64,000 nt of DNA, from positions 682,001 through 746,000 of the forward strand of contig NZ_JAKRGA010000001.1 in assembly GCF_022347785.1 (NCBI RefSeq). The letters run 5' to 3'. This document shows, one piece after another, positions 18,459 through 26,881 of the stretch; the stretch's first letter is position 1, and each line of letters starts with the position of its first letter. The translations under genes were made by a program, and so were the position numbers. The DNA is from Psychrobium sp. MM17-31 (GTDB lineage: Bacteria > Pseudomonadota > Gammaproteobacteria > Enterobacterales > Psychrobiaceae). The notes beneath the pieces are model-generated. The model was not told the origin of the DNA. It was given only the letters and a program-made list of their open reading frames with translations, and did not search any database.

Positions 18459-18554
18459 TATTGTTATCCAAGCTTATTTGAAATGAGCGGGCGCTATTCT
18501 ACGACAAACCAAAATAAAATACTCCAAACTCGAATTGTAAATTGTATAAAAAGA

Positions 18555-18583
18555 TTGCAAAGATCATTTTTTAGATCTAAAGT
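18555..18583 (+). promoter_or_regulatory. Promoter of the SPFH-RHH operon
   Basis: TTGCAA (18555-18560), a 17-nt spacer and TAAAGT (18578-18583). The predicted start falls inside the palindrome at 18582-18602. This is a moderate match in AT-rich DNA. Confidence 0.45.
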
Positions 18584-18602
18584 GATATCAAAATGACATC
18601 AC
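18582..18602. promoter_or_regulatory. Palindromic operator candidate upstream of the SPFH gene
   Basis: GTGATATCA, 3 nt, then TGACATCAC: 9-nt arms with one mismatch. Each arm itself contains a near-palindromic TGAnnTCA core. It covers the predicted transcription start of the SPFH-RHH operon. Ribbon-helix-helix proteins often repress their own operon through such sites, so the small downstream protein is the first candidate to bind it. Confidence 0.5.
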
Positions 18603-18634
18603 ATACAAATTACTTTATAAGACGGAGGTGGATT

Positions 18635-19504
18635 ATGAAAACACATACCACGGAAAAAGCAGGCTGGAGCATGAGCGGTTATCCAATTGTTGGATTACTA
18701 GTTCTTAATATTGCAATCTTCTTAACGGCGATGATTAATATCGACGGAGAGCAAAAACTTTTCTTTATTGCGCTGCTCCCGTTAAGCATCTTTATCGGTG
18801 TTGGCTTCTATATGGTTCATCCAAAGCAAGCCCGCGTGCAGCTGCTATTCGGTAAATACCAAGGCACAGATACCAATACCGGACTGCGTTGGTCGAATCC
18901 TTTGTATATCAAAGACAAAGTTTCCCTGCGTGTGCGTAACTTTGAAAGTGATAAACTCAAAGTTAACGATCAGCTCGGTAACCCAATTCAAATTGCCTCG
19001 GTCGTAGTGTGGGAAGTGGTTGATAGCGCAGAAGCGTTATTTGAAGTAGACGATTACGAAAGCTTTGTTAGCATTCAGTCTGAAGCGGCGTTGCGTAATC
19101 TAGCAACCAACTACCCTTATGATCAGCACGACGGTGAAGAGCAAGTATCATTGCGCTCGCACGCTAATCTAGTTGCAGGCGCACTAAAAGAAGAGATTCA
19201 ATCTCGCTTAGCAAAAGCCGGTGTAAAAGTTATTGAAGCGCGTATTAGTCACCTCGCCTATGCGCCAGAGATTGCCAGCGCGATGTTGCAACGCCAACAA
19301 GCAGCTGCGATAATCGCCGCCCGCGAACGCATCGTAGAAGGTGCAGTAGGCATGGTTGAACTAGCGTTAAACCGCTTAAGCGAGAAAGAGCTGGTTGAGC
19401 TAGACGAAGAACGCAAAGCAGCCATGGTCAGTAATTTATTAGTGGTGTTGTGTTCAGACAAGAATACGCAACCTGTTGTGAACACTGGCTCACTATATAA
19501 CTAA
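18635..19504 (+). CDS. SPFH/Band 7 domain membrane protein
   Basis: SPFH proteins form membrane-anchored oligomeric assemblies that organise membrane domains or proteases; this subgroup's role is not known. The start at 18635 (289 aa) has a strong GGAGG site 6 nt upstream; an in-frame start further upstream does not. Two membrane helices at about 12-33 and 42-62 ([18 protein letters not shown] and [19 protein letters not shown]) precede the SPFH domain, with [20 protein letters not shown] and [13 protein letters not shown] coiled-coil-like C-terminus follows. A 13-nt gap leads to a small RHH-type gene, an association seen in many bacteria. Confidence 0.87.
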   Translation: MKTHTTEKAGWSMSGYPIVGLLVLNIAIFLTAMINIDGEQKLFFIALLPLSIFIGVGFYMVHPKQARVQLLFGKYQGTDTNTGLRWSNPLYIKDKVSLRVRNFESDKLKVNDQLGNPIQIASVVVWEVVDSAEALFEVDDYESFVSIQSEAALRNLATNYPYDQHDGEEQVSLRSHANLVAGALKEEIQSRLAKAGVKVIEARISHLAYAPEIASAMLQRQQAAAIIAARERIVEGAVGMVELALNRLSEKELVELDEERKAAMVSNLLVVLCSDKNTQPVVNTGSLYN

Positions 19505-19517
19505 TTAGGAACTAATC

Positions 19518-19724
19518 ATGACCAAACGCAAAGCCTATCCCCTGCGTATCAACGAGGATATCTTAGCGGCAGTGCAGCGTTGGGCTGATGATGAACTTCG
19601 CAGTGCTAATGCACAGATAGAATATATTTTACGCCAAGCGTTAGTGAAAAGCGGCCGGGTAAAATTAGTTGATAAGGTAATTACTGAAGTTGTTGATACA
19701 ACAGAGCAAAATAAAGAGAAGTAA
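19518..19724 (+). CDS. Arc-like ribbon-helix-helix protein (68 aa)
   Basis: A 68-residue basic protein. Residues 6-45 fit a ribbon-helix-helix fold: the beta-strand YPLRINEDIL, helix A LAAVQRWADDELRS and helix B NAQIEYILRQALVKSG. This is the Arc/MetJ-type DNA-binding fold, which acts as a dimer of dimers. The AGGA site and 13-nt distance show cotranscription with the SPFH gene. A palindrome near the operon promoter could be its operator. It is not accompanied by a toxin gene, so a toxin-antitoxin role is unlikely. Confidence 0.78.
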   Translation: MTKRKAYPLRINEDILAAVQRWADDELRSANAQIEYILRQALVKSGRVKLVDKVITEVVDTTEQNKEK

Positions 19725-19736
19725 TACCATGCAAAC

Positions 19737-19765
19737 AAAAAACCACTGCCTAGGCAGTGGTTTTT
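19737..19765. terminator. Bidirectional terminator after the SPFH-RHH operon
   Basis: The perfect stem AACCACTGCC/GGCAGTGGTT is centred on TA and flanked by A and T runs. It separates the SPFH-RHH operon from the convergent TraB/GumN gene. Confidence 0.88.
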
Positions 19766-19787
19766 CTTATCAAATGTTTAGCGACTG

Positions 19788-20645
19788 CTATTGAATTCGA
19801 GTCACCTTATAACCCGCTTTTTTGAGCAAGGTCGGCATACCAAATTCGCCAGCCATATGGGCGGCGCCCACTACAACAAAAGTTTGTGTTTTACCATCAA
19901 AGATTTTGCTCAATGGTGCCACCCAGTTTTTGTTGCGTTTAACTAACATTTCATCAAATTGTTTCGGCGTCATTTGCTCCGCCATCAATTTATCTAAACC
20001 AGCCATGTCGCCCTTTTTCCAAAAATCGATCAGCTTTAGCGCTTCACTATCAGGCAGCTCAAGCAACTCTAATAGCATTTTCTCATCATTGAAAGTACGT
20101 GCCAGCATATCGACCTGAAACTGCATGGTTTCAAGTTCAATCAGTGGCATATTTTTCATTTTAGCGCGGGCAATAAACAGTGGATCAACGCCATATTGTG
20201 GTGCAAGCTGCGCTTTCAAATACGGCAGTAAGCTAATAATAGTAGATGCGGCCCACGGTTTCATTGGCTCAATAGATGCCATAGGCATACCATTTTTGGC
20301 GAAATAGGCCGATAGCTTTTCATAAGTGGCAGGCGATAAGGTTGTTTTTAACGTTTGCCCCTTTGGCAACATCATTTGCTGTTGCATCGCCATCGCTTTA
20401 ACAGGATCGGTGGCATCAACTTCAATCACTAGCTGCTTTGATTGGGCAAAGCCATCCATAATTTCTTTTGATAACGGGTACCATTTACTGTCGCCAATAT
20501 GAATAGAGCCAAGCATATAGCTGGTTGTGCCATTGTGTTCAACTTTCCAAAATGCTGGTTTTGCACCATTTGCTAATGTGGCTAATGAGAAGGTCGCGAG
20601 AATTAACACGACAAATGTTTGTTTAATCAGTTTGCTAAACAACAT
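19788..20645 (-). CDS. TraB/GumN family exported protein
   Basis: Has a signal peptide (SKLIKQTFVVLILATFSLATLANG) and the two TraB/GumN signature blocks: MLGSIHIGDSKWYPL near the N-terminus and VVVGAAHMAGEFGMPTLL near the C-terminus. The conserved His and Glu residues are those proposed for the metal-dependent protease/erythromycin-esterase-like superfamily that includes Tiki and TraB. The start at 20645 (285 aa) is preceded by AAGGA. Its physiological substrate is unknown. It is a single gene between two terminators. Confidence 0.88.
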   Translation of the reverse strand: MLFSKLIKQTFVVLILATFSLATLANGAKPAFWKVEHNGTTSYMLGSIHIGDSKWYPLSKEIMDGFAQSKQLVIEVDATDPVKAMAMQQQMMLPKGQTLKTTLSPATYEKLSAYFAKNGMPMASIEPMKPWAASTIISLLPYLKAQLAPQYGVDPLFIARAKMKNMPLIELETMQFQVDMLARTFNDEKMLLELLELPDSEALKLIDFWKKGDMAGLDKLMAEQMTPKQFDEMLVKRNKNWVAPLSKIFDGKTQTFVVVGAAHMAGEFGMPTLLKKAGYKVTRIQ

Positions 20646-20692
20646 ACTTATTCCTTGTATAAAAAATTGAAGTGCCACTGTAAAGCATCCAT

Positions 20693-20729
20693 AAAAAAAG
20701 CACCATCACTAAAGTGTGATGATGCTTTT
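20693..20729 (-). terminator. Terminator of the glutaredoxin-cvfB unit
   Basis: On the minus strand, GCATCATCAC pairs with GTGATGGTGC (one G-U pair), followed by seven T residues. It lies 22 nt after the cvfB stop. Confidence 0.8.
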
Positions 20730-20751
20730 AAATACGAAATTTTCAATTTAG

Positions 20752-21612
20752 CTATTTCAAGCGGATACCGTCTTTTTCGACGCTTATCGCCCCAGCTTTT
20801 AGCAAATTACCGATAGATTGCTTAAATTTCTTTTTACTTACTCCGAATAAACGGGAAATAATTTCGGGTGAACTCTTATCACTAACATGGCTAAAGCCAT
20901 CGTTTTGCTTTAAGAATTTAATGATTTTATTCGCCAATTCATCGTTGTGAGAGTAACCAGGCTTTTCTAGAAGCAGGTCAATTTTGTCATCCTCGCGCAC
21001 ACGATTGATATAGGCTTTGGTTTTATAACCAACGCGTAACTCTTTAAATACTTCATTGCGATACAACACGCCCCAATGTGCGCCATTGATGGCCGCTTTA
21101 TAACCAATGTCGGTGTGATCGACAATGACAATATCCACTTGTTGATGTGGTTTGTAATTAACTGGCTCACGATGTAAACGCTTGTCGAGCTTAGTTGAAG
21201 CAACAATGCGATTACTAACATCAACATACAGCAGCACGAGGTATGATTTACCCTCTTCCATGCGCTCTGTTTGCTCAGCAAATGGCACTAATAGCTCTTT
21301 CTCTAAGCCCCAATCAAGGAAGGCACCAATACTAGTAACGGCACTTGCCTTAAGGCTAGCGATTTCACCAACCTGCGCTTTAGGTGTTTTTAAGGTGGCA
21401 ATTAATCGATCTTCAGAATCTTTATAGATAAAGGCATCAACTTCATCATCAACAGCTAACAAAGATTCTACCGCGCTATTTGGCAGTAAGATTTCACCGA
21501 GATCTTGACCATCGAGGTAGTAACCAAACTCAACTTCTTTGACAACCGTTAACGTATTAATGCGCCCCAGTTTAACTAAACCGCGTAGACGTGAGCCTCT
21601 TAACCTTGACAT
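20752..21612 (-). CDS. cvfB: CvfB-like S1 RNA-binding protein
   Basis: Four-part architecture of the CvfB/YitL family: S1-like beta-barrels followed by a C-terminal winged helix, 286 aa. The second S1 domain begins KASAVTSIGAFLDWGLEKELLVPF, and the winged-helix end has SDKSSPEIISRLFGVSKKKFKQSIGNLLKAG. Family members bind RNA and affect virulence gene expression in Staphylococcus; the function in gammaproteobacteria is not established. Its start overlaps the upstream glutaredoxin-like gene by 13 nt, so the two are translationally coupled. Confidence 0.9.
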   Translation of the reverse strand: MSRLRGSRLRGLVKLGRINTLTVVKEVEFGYYLDGQDLGEILLPNSAVESLLAVDDEVDAFIYKDSEDRLIATLKTPKAQVGEIASLKASAVTSIGAFLDWGLEKELLVPFAEQTERMEEGKSYLVLLYVDVSNRIVASTKLDKRLHREPVNYKPHQQVDIVIVDHTDIGYKAAINGAHWGVLYRNEVFKELRVGYKTKAYINRVREDDKIDLLLEKPGYSHNDELANKIIKFLKQNDGFSHVSDKSSPEIISRLFGVSKKKFKQSIGNLLKAGAISVEKDGIRLK

Positions 21613-21983
21613 GCTTGCTCCTGCGGTACAAAACGCTCGCTTAAATAAGCGTTAATATCAGATGATTCATACATCCACTGCACTTCGCCATTGTCTTTTT
21701 CAATGCGTAGGCAAGGTACTTTTGGTGAACCACCTTCGCTAAGTAATTCTTCTTTAAAAGGTGATGTTTTAGCGTCACGTAACTCAACGTTTAACGACAA
21801 TCGCTTCATTTGACGACGTACTTTGACACAAAATGGACATGCAGCAAATTGATACAGCGTCATTGATTTGGTTTGTGCATCAACGTTAGCCTGTGTATCA
21901 GCGTCGCGCTTTAAACCACGTGGAGAGAAAATAAAGTTAAGCAGCAAGATGATGCGGCCCAAGATCCAACGAACAATAAACAT
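21600..21983 (-). CDS. Membrane-anchored glutaredoxin/GST N-terminal-domain protein
   Basis: A 127-residue protein with an N-terminal hydrophobic segment (about 5-19), then a thioredoxin fold with the dithiol motif CPFC in YQFAACPFCVKVRRQMKRL. GGSPKVPCLRI supplies the cis-Pro that binds glutathione, and YESSDINAYL completes the fold. This resembles glutaredoxins and the N-terminal domain of glutathione S-transferases, and would reduce mixed disulfides near the inner membrane. It overlaps cvfB by 13 nt. Confidence 0.87.
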   Translation of the reverse strand: MFIVRWILGRIILLLNFIFSPRGLKRDADTQANVDAQTKSMTLYQFAACPFCVKVRRQMKRLSLNVELRDAKTSPFKEELLSEGGSPKVPCLRIEKDNGEVQWMYESSDINAYLSERFVPQEQACQG

Positions 21984-22049
21984 GTCTAAACCTCAAGAGT
22001 AAAATTGGCGGCGATGATAACACACTCACCGCTGGATCTCACTGGCAGT

Positions 22050-22625
22050 TTACGGGAGTTGTGACACTTGTTTTACGATAGACTGCCCGAGTTGAGAAAC
22101 CAGTTTATCTAAGGTCGCAACGGCATGGCTGTAACCATCTTCATTGAGATCTTTTTGCAAACTAAAATCGTGCTGTGAAATTACCTTATCGTCGTGATAA
22201 AGCTTGTATTTACCGGCAAATTTCACCGTAGAATCAAAACTTGGATAAAACTTCTCAACATAAATTTCCACACTGTAGCATTTGGCTTGTTCACGGCAAC
22301 GGGTAAAGTAATGGTCGTCGGCGCGGATCTCACTCTGCGCGTTATTAATATCATTGATTAAACTGCGACTAATACCTTTATCAATTGGCTCCGCCCACAA
22401 CTGATAACGAGTAGCGATAAGCTCGCCCCCTTCACCTTCAAACACAATATTTGACTGCTTGAGATAATCGACGACCGCAACGCGCTTAATGAGTAATTGT
22501 TTGGCATCGAAATTAACTTCCGCGCTTTGCGGGCCACTTGAGAGCTGAAAAATGTTGACTGATTGCGTCACCGATTGACAGCCAACAAGTAACACGACTC
22601 CTAAACTAACTAGGATTTTTTTCAT
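22050..22625 (-). CDS. pqiC: PqiC, ABC-type transport auxiliary lipoprotein
   Basis: PqiC is the outer-membrane lipoprotein partner of the PqiB MCE tunnel in lipid transport between membranes. The 191-residue product has a lipoprotein signal with lipobox LLVGC (Cys16), and a beta/alpha domain with FQLSSGPQSAEVNF and LIKRVAVVDYL as in the family. Only 3 nt separate it from pqiB. It is the last gene of the pqi operon. Confidence 0.92.
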   Translation of the reverse strand: MKKILVSLGVVLLVGCQSVTQSVNIFQLSSGPQSAEVNFDAKQLLIKRVAVVDYLKQSNIVFEGEGGELIATRYQLWAEPIDKGISRSLINDINNAQSEIRADDHYFTRCREQAKCYSVEIYVEKFYPSFDSTVKFAGKYKLYHDDKVISQHDFSLQKDLNEDGYSHAVATLDKLVSQLGQSIVKQVSQLP

Positions 22626-22628
22626 GGT

Positions 22629-24272
22629 TTATTTTCCTTTTGGCTGTGGATCTGACGCCATCTGACCTTTAAAGATCAGCGAATTCGGCTTATTGTTGAG
22701 CTCTTTAATCAGCGGCTGAATATCACGCATTAATTGCTGGAATTGCGACAAGCTCTGCTCTAACTCGCCGTATACCGGCGCCTGCTGGTTATAACTTTCA
22801 AGCGTTTTACTCAGCTGTTCCAATGTTTGGTTAACCGACTGTGGAATTGCCTGTGTCTCTTGGGCGCTGATTAGCTTCTTAACCTCGGCTACCGCCTCAT
22901 TCAGACCTGCCATAGTGTCATTGGCACTGGCTAACATCTCGTTTATGTTATCAACCGTCACCTCGATTGGCATTGATGAGAACTTATCGAGGATCGCAAA
23001 GACTTTCTCTTCAATCTGTGCCAAAGAGCCTGCCATTGATGGCATAACAGGCCACGACTGATAAGTCTCTTCGCGATAACTGTTGCTATCAAGCACGTAA
23101 TAATCGAGATCGACAAATAAACTGCCCGTCAGCAAGGAACCTGATTTTAGAGTGGCTCGCAGTCCCTGTTTAGTCCACTTATCAATGTATGATGAAATCA
23201 ACTCGATAGAGTTTTCGTCATCAGGAAGGCCTAAGCGCGCAGGTTCAAACTTAATTAGTACAGGAATACGGCGCTCATTGCTGGCCAAAATATCCATGGT
23301 CAGGGTGCTATCAATTTTAGCCACAGTGCCGACGCGAATGCCGCGATATTCTACAGGAGCACCAACGTCCAATCCGCGAATAGAGTCCTCAAACATCACT
23401 ACAAACTCTTTGGCTTGATATTGTCGACTCTCATACACACTGTCTGCATCGGGGTATAAAACATGTGGCTTATCGAGATTGATACTATCGCCAAGCGGTA
23501 AATCTACCGGAACGTCGAAAGTTACACCGCCACTAATGATAGATTCAAGCGAGCCTAAATTAACTTTAATTCCCTGTGTTGTCGCATTAAAATCAACGCC
23601 ACTGCTATTCCAGAAATAGGTATTTTCCGTTAGCAATTCGTTATAAGGCGCCTTAACAAAAATCTGATAATGTACTTTGCGATTTTTGATATCGAAGGTT
23701 GATTTTTCAACTCGTCCCACCTCAAAACCGCGATATAGCACCGGCTCACCGATGGATAATGAATCCCCTTGCTCACTCACTAAATCAAGTCGCGTTCCAG
23801 GAATACCAATAGCGGTAATAGGCTCTTGTTCCAAGCCAACAAATTCATCGGCAAGTACTTCACTCTCGCCAGGTACAAACTCAATATAGGAGCCCGACAT
23901 CAAGGTGCTCAATCCAGAAACACCACCATTACCAATGCGCGGCTTAACGACCCAAAAATTCGCATCCTCGGTCAGCATATCTGCCACTTGTTGGTCGAGC
24001 TGAATATGCGCAATAACGCCGCTGTCGTGGAGCCTAACCGCTTTGACAAAACCAATATCGACATTGAGAGTTTTAACGCGAGTTTTCCCAGCTTCCAGCC
24101 CCTCAGCGTTGGCGAACGTAATAGTTATCGCCGGACCGCGATTAACATAGGTATCAATAACCATCCACGAAGCAATGGCGATGGCTAAAAATGGAATAAG
24201 CCATACCTTAGAAATGCGATTATGGGTCTTAATTTCTGCCATCATCGGCGGTGATGATTGTGTTTCACTCAT
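22629..24272 (-). CDS. pqiB: PqiB, MCE-domain intermembrane transport protein
   Basis: Forms a hexameric periplasmic tunnel spanning the envelope. The 547-residue length equals the E. coli protein. One N-terminal membrane helix (about 22-42, VWLIPFLAIAIASWMVI) is followed by three MCE domains: ITITFANAEGLEAGKTRV (about 50), LGEPVLYRGFEVGRVE-like (about 170) and GLDVGAPVEYRGIRVGTV (about 300). A long C-terminal helix forms the tunnel extension. It lies 24 nt downstream of the PqiA-like pair. Confidence 0.95.
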   Translation of the reverse strand: MSETQSSPPMMAEIKTHNRISKVWLIPFLAIAIASWMVIDTYVNRGPAITITFANAEGLEAGKTRVKTLNVDIGFVKAVRLHDSGVIAHIQLDQQVADMLTEDANFWVVKPRIGNGGVSGLSTLMSGSYIEFVPGESEVLADEFVGLEQEPITAIGIPGTRLDLVSEQGDSLSIGEPVLYRGFEVGRVEKSTFDIKNRKVHYQIFVKAPYNELLTENTYFWNSSGVDFNATTQGIKVNLGSLESIISGGVTFDVPVDLPLGDSINLDKPHVLYPDADSVYESRQYQAKEFVVMFEDSIRGLDVGAPVEYRGIRVGTVAKIDSTLTMDILASNERRIPVLIKFEPARLGLPDDENSIELISSYIDKWTKQGLRATLKSGSLLTGSLFVDLDYYVLDSNSYREETYQSWPVMPSMAGSLAQIEEKVFAILDKFSSMPIEVTVDNINEMLASANDTMAGLNEAVAEVKKLISAQETQAIPQSVNQTLEQLSKTLESYNQQAPVYGELEQSLSQFQQLMRDIQPLIKELNNKPNSLIFKGQMASDPQPKGK

Positions 24273-24296
24273 TGATAAGTCTCATCGTTAATTGGC

Positions 24297-24923
24297 CTAT
24301 TGTTGGCATTTTCTATCGTAATCATCCCACAATACACGTGGGTCGAAAGATTTGGCGGCTATCATGGTTAATATTACCGAGCCCGCAAAGGCAATGGTCC
24401 CCGTGCCCGGCTGTACATTGAGTAAGTGATCGAGCTGTATTAAAGCAACTAAAATTGCTACAACAAAAATATCCACCATCGACCAGCGTCCGATTAGCTC
24501 AGTCATTCGATACAACTTTAATCGTTTAGCAGGGCAAAGCATGCCAGAGAAATATACCGAAAAACACAACAGAAACAAAATGATAAATTTAATTATCGGT
24601 ACTAATACACTGGCGACAAAGACCACAATAGCAATGGGCTCAGAACCGTCTTTCCACAGCACAATAATGCCACCAACTATTGTATTGTGCTCAACTTGCC
24701 CTAGCTTCTCAGTCACCATCATCGGCCACAAATTTGCTGGAATATATAGTAGTAATGCCGTAACTAAATACGCCAAAGTCACCTGTAAATTATTGGGCTT
24801 ACGCAAATGCAATTCGGTTTGACAACGGGGGCAAGTTCCCAGTTCAACGGGCGAGACCAAACTGCATGAGTGACAATTTGCTAAGCCTTGGCTAGCTGCC
24901 GATTGACGACAATAATCTTTCAT
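24297..24923 (-). CDS. PqiA-like inner-membrane protein, second half
   Basis: A 208-residue membrane protein. An N-terminal zinc-ribbon has CHSC and CPRC pairs, and four membrane helices follow with TEKLGQVEHNTIVGGIIVLW and DIFVVAILVALIQL. This corresponds to one half of the ~417-residue PqiA of E. coli. Its start overlaps the preceding PqiA-like gene by 4 nt, so the two halves are made separately but coupled. PqiA is the inner-membrane partner of PqiB. Confidence 0.9.
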   Translation of the reverse strand: MKDYCRQSAASQGLANCHSCSLVSPVELGTCPRCQTELHLRKPNNLQVTLAYLVTALLLYIPANLWPMMVTEKLGQVEHNTIVGGIIVLWKDGSEPIAIVVFVASVLVPIIKFIILFLLCFSVYFSGMLCPAKRLKLYRMTELIGRWSMVDIFVVAILVALIQLDHLLNVQPGTGTIAFAGSVILTMIAAKSFDPRVLWDDYDRKCQQ

Positions 24924-25531
24924 CGATGCGCCTCATCTATCCAATGCCAAAATTGATAGCGGTCTACCAAACTAAGGACCTTGGCATAACAAAAACAAAA
25001 CACTGCATAGGCCCAAAACGACCAGCCTAAATCCATTTGCGCAATGGTCACCAACTTAACCAAGCTAACCAAAATGCCCACTAAAAACACTTCTACCATC
25101 GCCCACGGCATCATCACAAAAATCAATCTCAACATCGATGTTTGCGCCCAGCAGCCAATGCCCGTTTTCACCGAGCCGATAAATAACACAATCAGCAGCA
25201 AAATAAGCGCAGGAAGAACGAAGATAAAAAACAATACTAAAACGGCCAGCACTTTGTAGTCGTCAAAATACATATTTATGGCGCTTTGCCATAAATCAAT
25301 CTGACTGACATTGCCACCGAGGTTAAAAGTCATCAAGCTAAACTGGGTAGTCAAAAATAGTAGAATGAGTCCCGTAATTGCAAAGGAAAACAACTGATTA
25401 ATATTACTGTGATGAAGACGGGTGATCTTATGATTGCAACGAGGACACAGCGCGCACTCTCCTTCTTTAACTTGAGGAGGCGCCATTAATAAATCACAGT
25501 GGTGACAAGCGATAACTTGTTCTGAAGACAT
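24920..25531 (-). CDS. PqiA-like inner-membrane protein, first half
   Basis: A 203-residue protein with a zinc-ribbon (CHHC at about 9-12, CPRC at about 30-33) and four membrane helices. Visible segments include LGGNVSQIDLWQSAINMYF and MPWAMVEVFLVGILVSLVKL. It corresponds to the N-terminal half of E. coli PqiA and is the first gene of the operon. The stop and the next start overlap as ATGA. No promoter was picked out in 25532-25600 with confidence. Confidence 0.9.
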   Translation of the reverse strand: MSSEQVIACHHCDLLMAPPQVKEGECALCPRCNHKITRLHHSNINQLFSFAITGLILLFLTTQFSLMTFNLGGNVSQIDLWQSAINMYFDDYKVLAVLVLFFIFVLPALILLLIVLFIGSVKTGIGCWAQTSMLRLIFVMMPWAMVEVFLVGILVSLVKLVTIAQMDLGWSFWAYAVFCFCYAKVLSLVDRYQFWHWIDEAHR

Positions 25532-25706
25532 TCAATTCCCGCGTCGTATTATCGAAAAGTAAAGATTCAAAAGAAATTCAATAAACTCAACCTGCCACTA
25601 TGCCAGCTAAACGCTGTCGTGTAACTGAATTTTTTGCCTAAATTGACTTAAATCATTACCACAAATTTAGTGCGAATAATAAATCGCCAATCAGCAAAAA
25701 TGGCTA

Positions 25707-25736
25707 TTGACACTATGGAACTAACGTGACAATTAT
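25707..25736 (+). promoter_or_regulatory. Promoter upstream of hpf
   Basis: A perfect TTGACA (25707-25712), an 18-nt spacer and AATTAT (25731-25736, a weak -10). A start near 25743 would leave a leader of about 70 nt and would exclude the longer reading-frame starts, supporting the ATG at 25816. The rest of 25532-25706 is AT-rich with no gene seen. Confidence 0.45.
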
Positions 25737-25815
25737 AGAGTCACACTTCAAGACAAACCACACAGGAGATATCCAGTTAGTTCTCGTTTTTAAACCACAA
25801 AAGGAATATCAATAT

Positions 25816-26214
25816 ATGTACAAAGTAAACATCAGTGGTCAACATGTTACAGTTTCAGACGAAGTAGCCAGTTACGTAAAAGATTCAATTTCAAGCTTAG
25901 AAAGATTTAGCGATCAAATCACTAGCGTGAATGTTAATTTCACAACCGAAAAACACGACACACATAAAATTATTGCCGAAGCGCAAATTCATATTCCAGG
26001 TGCCGATATTTTTGCAACATCAACAGCAGACCGTAGCATGTCAAGTGCCGTAGACGGCATGATGAGCAAACTAGAAAATCAAATGCGCAAACACAAAAGC
26101 AAAATGCTAGACAAAGCTCATTCAGGCAACAAGTCATTTGTTGAAACCGATGAAGAGCGCGCAAAACAAGACGAGTTTAATGCCTTGGCAGACCGAGGTG
26201 TAGTAACTGAATAA
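25816..26214 (+). CDS. hpf: Ribosome hibernation-promoting factor (HPF/YfiA family)
   Basis: Binds the 30S decoding region in stationary phase and stores or dimerises ribosomes. Family blocks seen from the chosen start are YKVNISGQHVTVSDEV, SLERFSDQITSVNVNF and EAQIHIPGADIFATSTADRSMSSAVDGMMSKLENQMRKHKSK. The frame is open 30 codons upstream, but homology starts at 25816 and AAGGA precedes it, giving 132 aa. It has an acidic tail beyond the ~95-residue short HPF but lacks the C-terminal dimerisation domain of long HPF. Confidence 0.92.
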   Translation: MYKVNISGQHVTVSDEVASYVKDSISSLERFSDQITSVNVNFTTEKHDTHKIIAEAQIHIPGADIFATSTADRSMSSAVDGMMSKLENQMRKHKSKMLDKAHSGNKSFVETDEERAKQDEFNALADRGVVTE

Positions 26215-26243
26215 GTGAAGGGATAAATTCACTAGCAAAAACT

Positions 26244-26278
26244 AAAAAGGCTGACTTATTTATTAAGTCAGCCTTTTT
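26244..26278. terminator. Bidirectional terminator after hpf
   Basis: The 15-nt arms AAAAAGGCTGACTTA and TAAGTCAGCCTTTTT flank a TTTAT loop. It serves hpf and the convergent gene that follows. Confidence 0.9.
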
Positions 26279-26309
26279 GCTTTTTGGTGCAAGTTAATCG
26301 GAATTAGTA

Positions 26310-26825
26310 TTACTGCTTGTAACGACCGATGCGCTCAAAATCAAACTTCATTTTCAGCTCTTTGATTTTTAACCCTTTACGCGCTCCTGTTATCACCATG
26401 CCGCGAGGCGTATCTTTAGCAAGGAGTAAATACTCTTTCTTTATCTCAAAGAACATTTGGTCTTTGTTTTGACGCCAATCGGTAGGATAAAGCCATAGAC
26501 GGTCACAATCTTCATGCCACTCAACTTCTACATAAGCTGGTGTTTCATTTTCCACATCTTCGAGTACTTTAAACACCAAGCCGTTATAGGCACAAATTTC
26601 GCCATCACATTTTTCGTTGTAATAGGTAAACAATTTACCGCGAAAAACGTATTCAGCTTCAAACATCGCCTCTAAAAACATAGCATCTAGCGCTTGTTCA
26701 CTTGGCGCGATTTCTGGCATCGGGCAGAAATTTTTCTTATCTTCAGCAAAGCTGCTCGCAGACAATGTCATCATTAGCAAGCACATCGATTTGATTAGTT
26801 TTTTCAATGGAAAAGTCCAATTCAA
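26310..26825 (-). CDS. Exported protein of unknown function
   Basis: Not recognised. The 171-residue product has a signal peptide ending near SASSFAE, with an alternative start at the second Met (SMCLLMM) possible. The mature part is rich in Glu, Lys and aromatic residues and has six Cys, including a pair in EKCDGEICAYNG and one in WHEDCDRLW, which suggests disulfides. It has one gene, its own direction and a shared terminator; nothing nearby suggests a role. Confidence 0.7.
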   Translation of the reverse strand: MNWTFPLKKLIKSMCLLMMTLSASSFAEDKKNFCPMPEIAPSEQALDAMFLEAMFEAEYVFRGKLFTYYNEKCDGEICAYNGLVFKVLEDVENETPAYVEVEWHEDCDRLWLYPTDWRQNKDQMFFEIKKEYLLLAKDTPRGMVITGARKGLKIKELKMKFDFERIGRYKQ

Positions 26826-26881
26826 TTAACACTTGAGCAATTATAAACTATTGCAGGGAGAAACTTCATAAAGAATTATGA

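Noticed and set aside
19518-19724. Antitoxin of a toxin-antitoxin pair
   Set aside because: No small toxin gene adjoins it; the partner is a large SPFH membrane protein, so I prefer an autoregulatory role.
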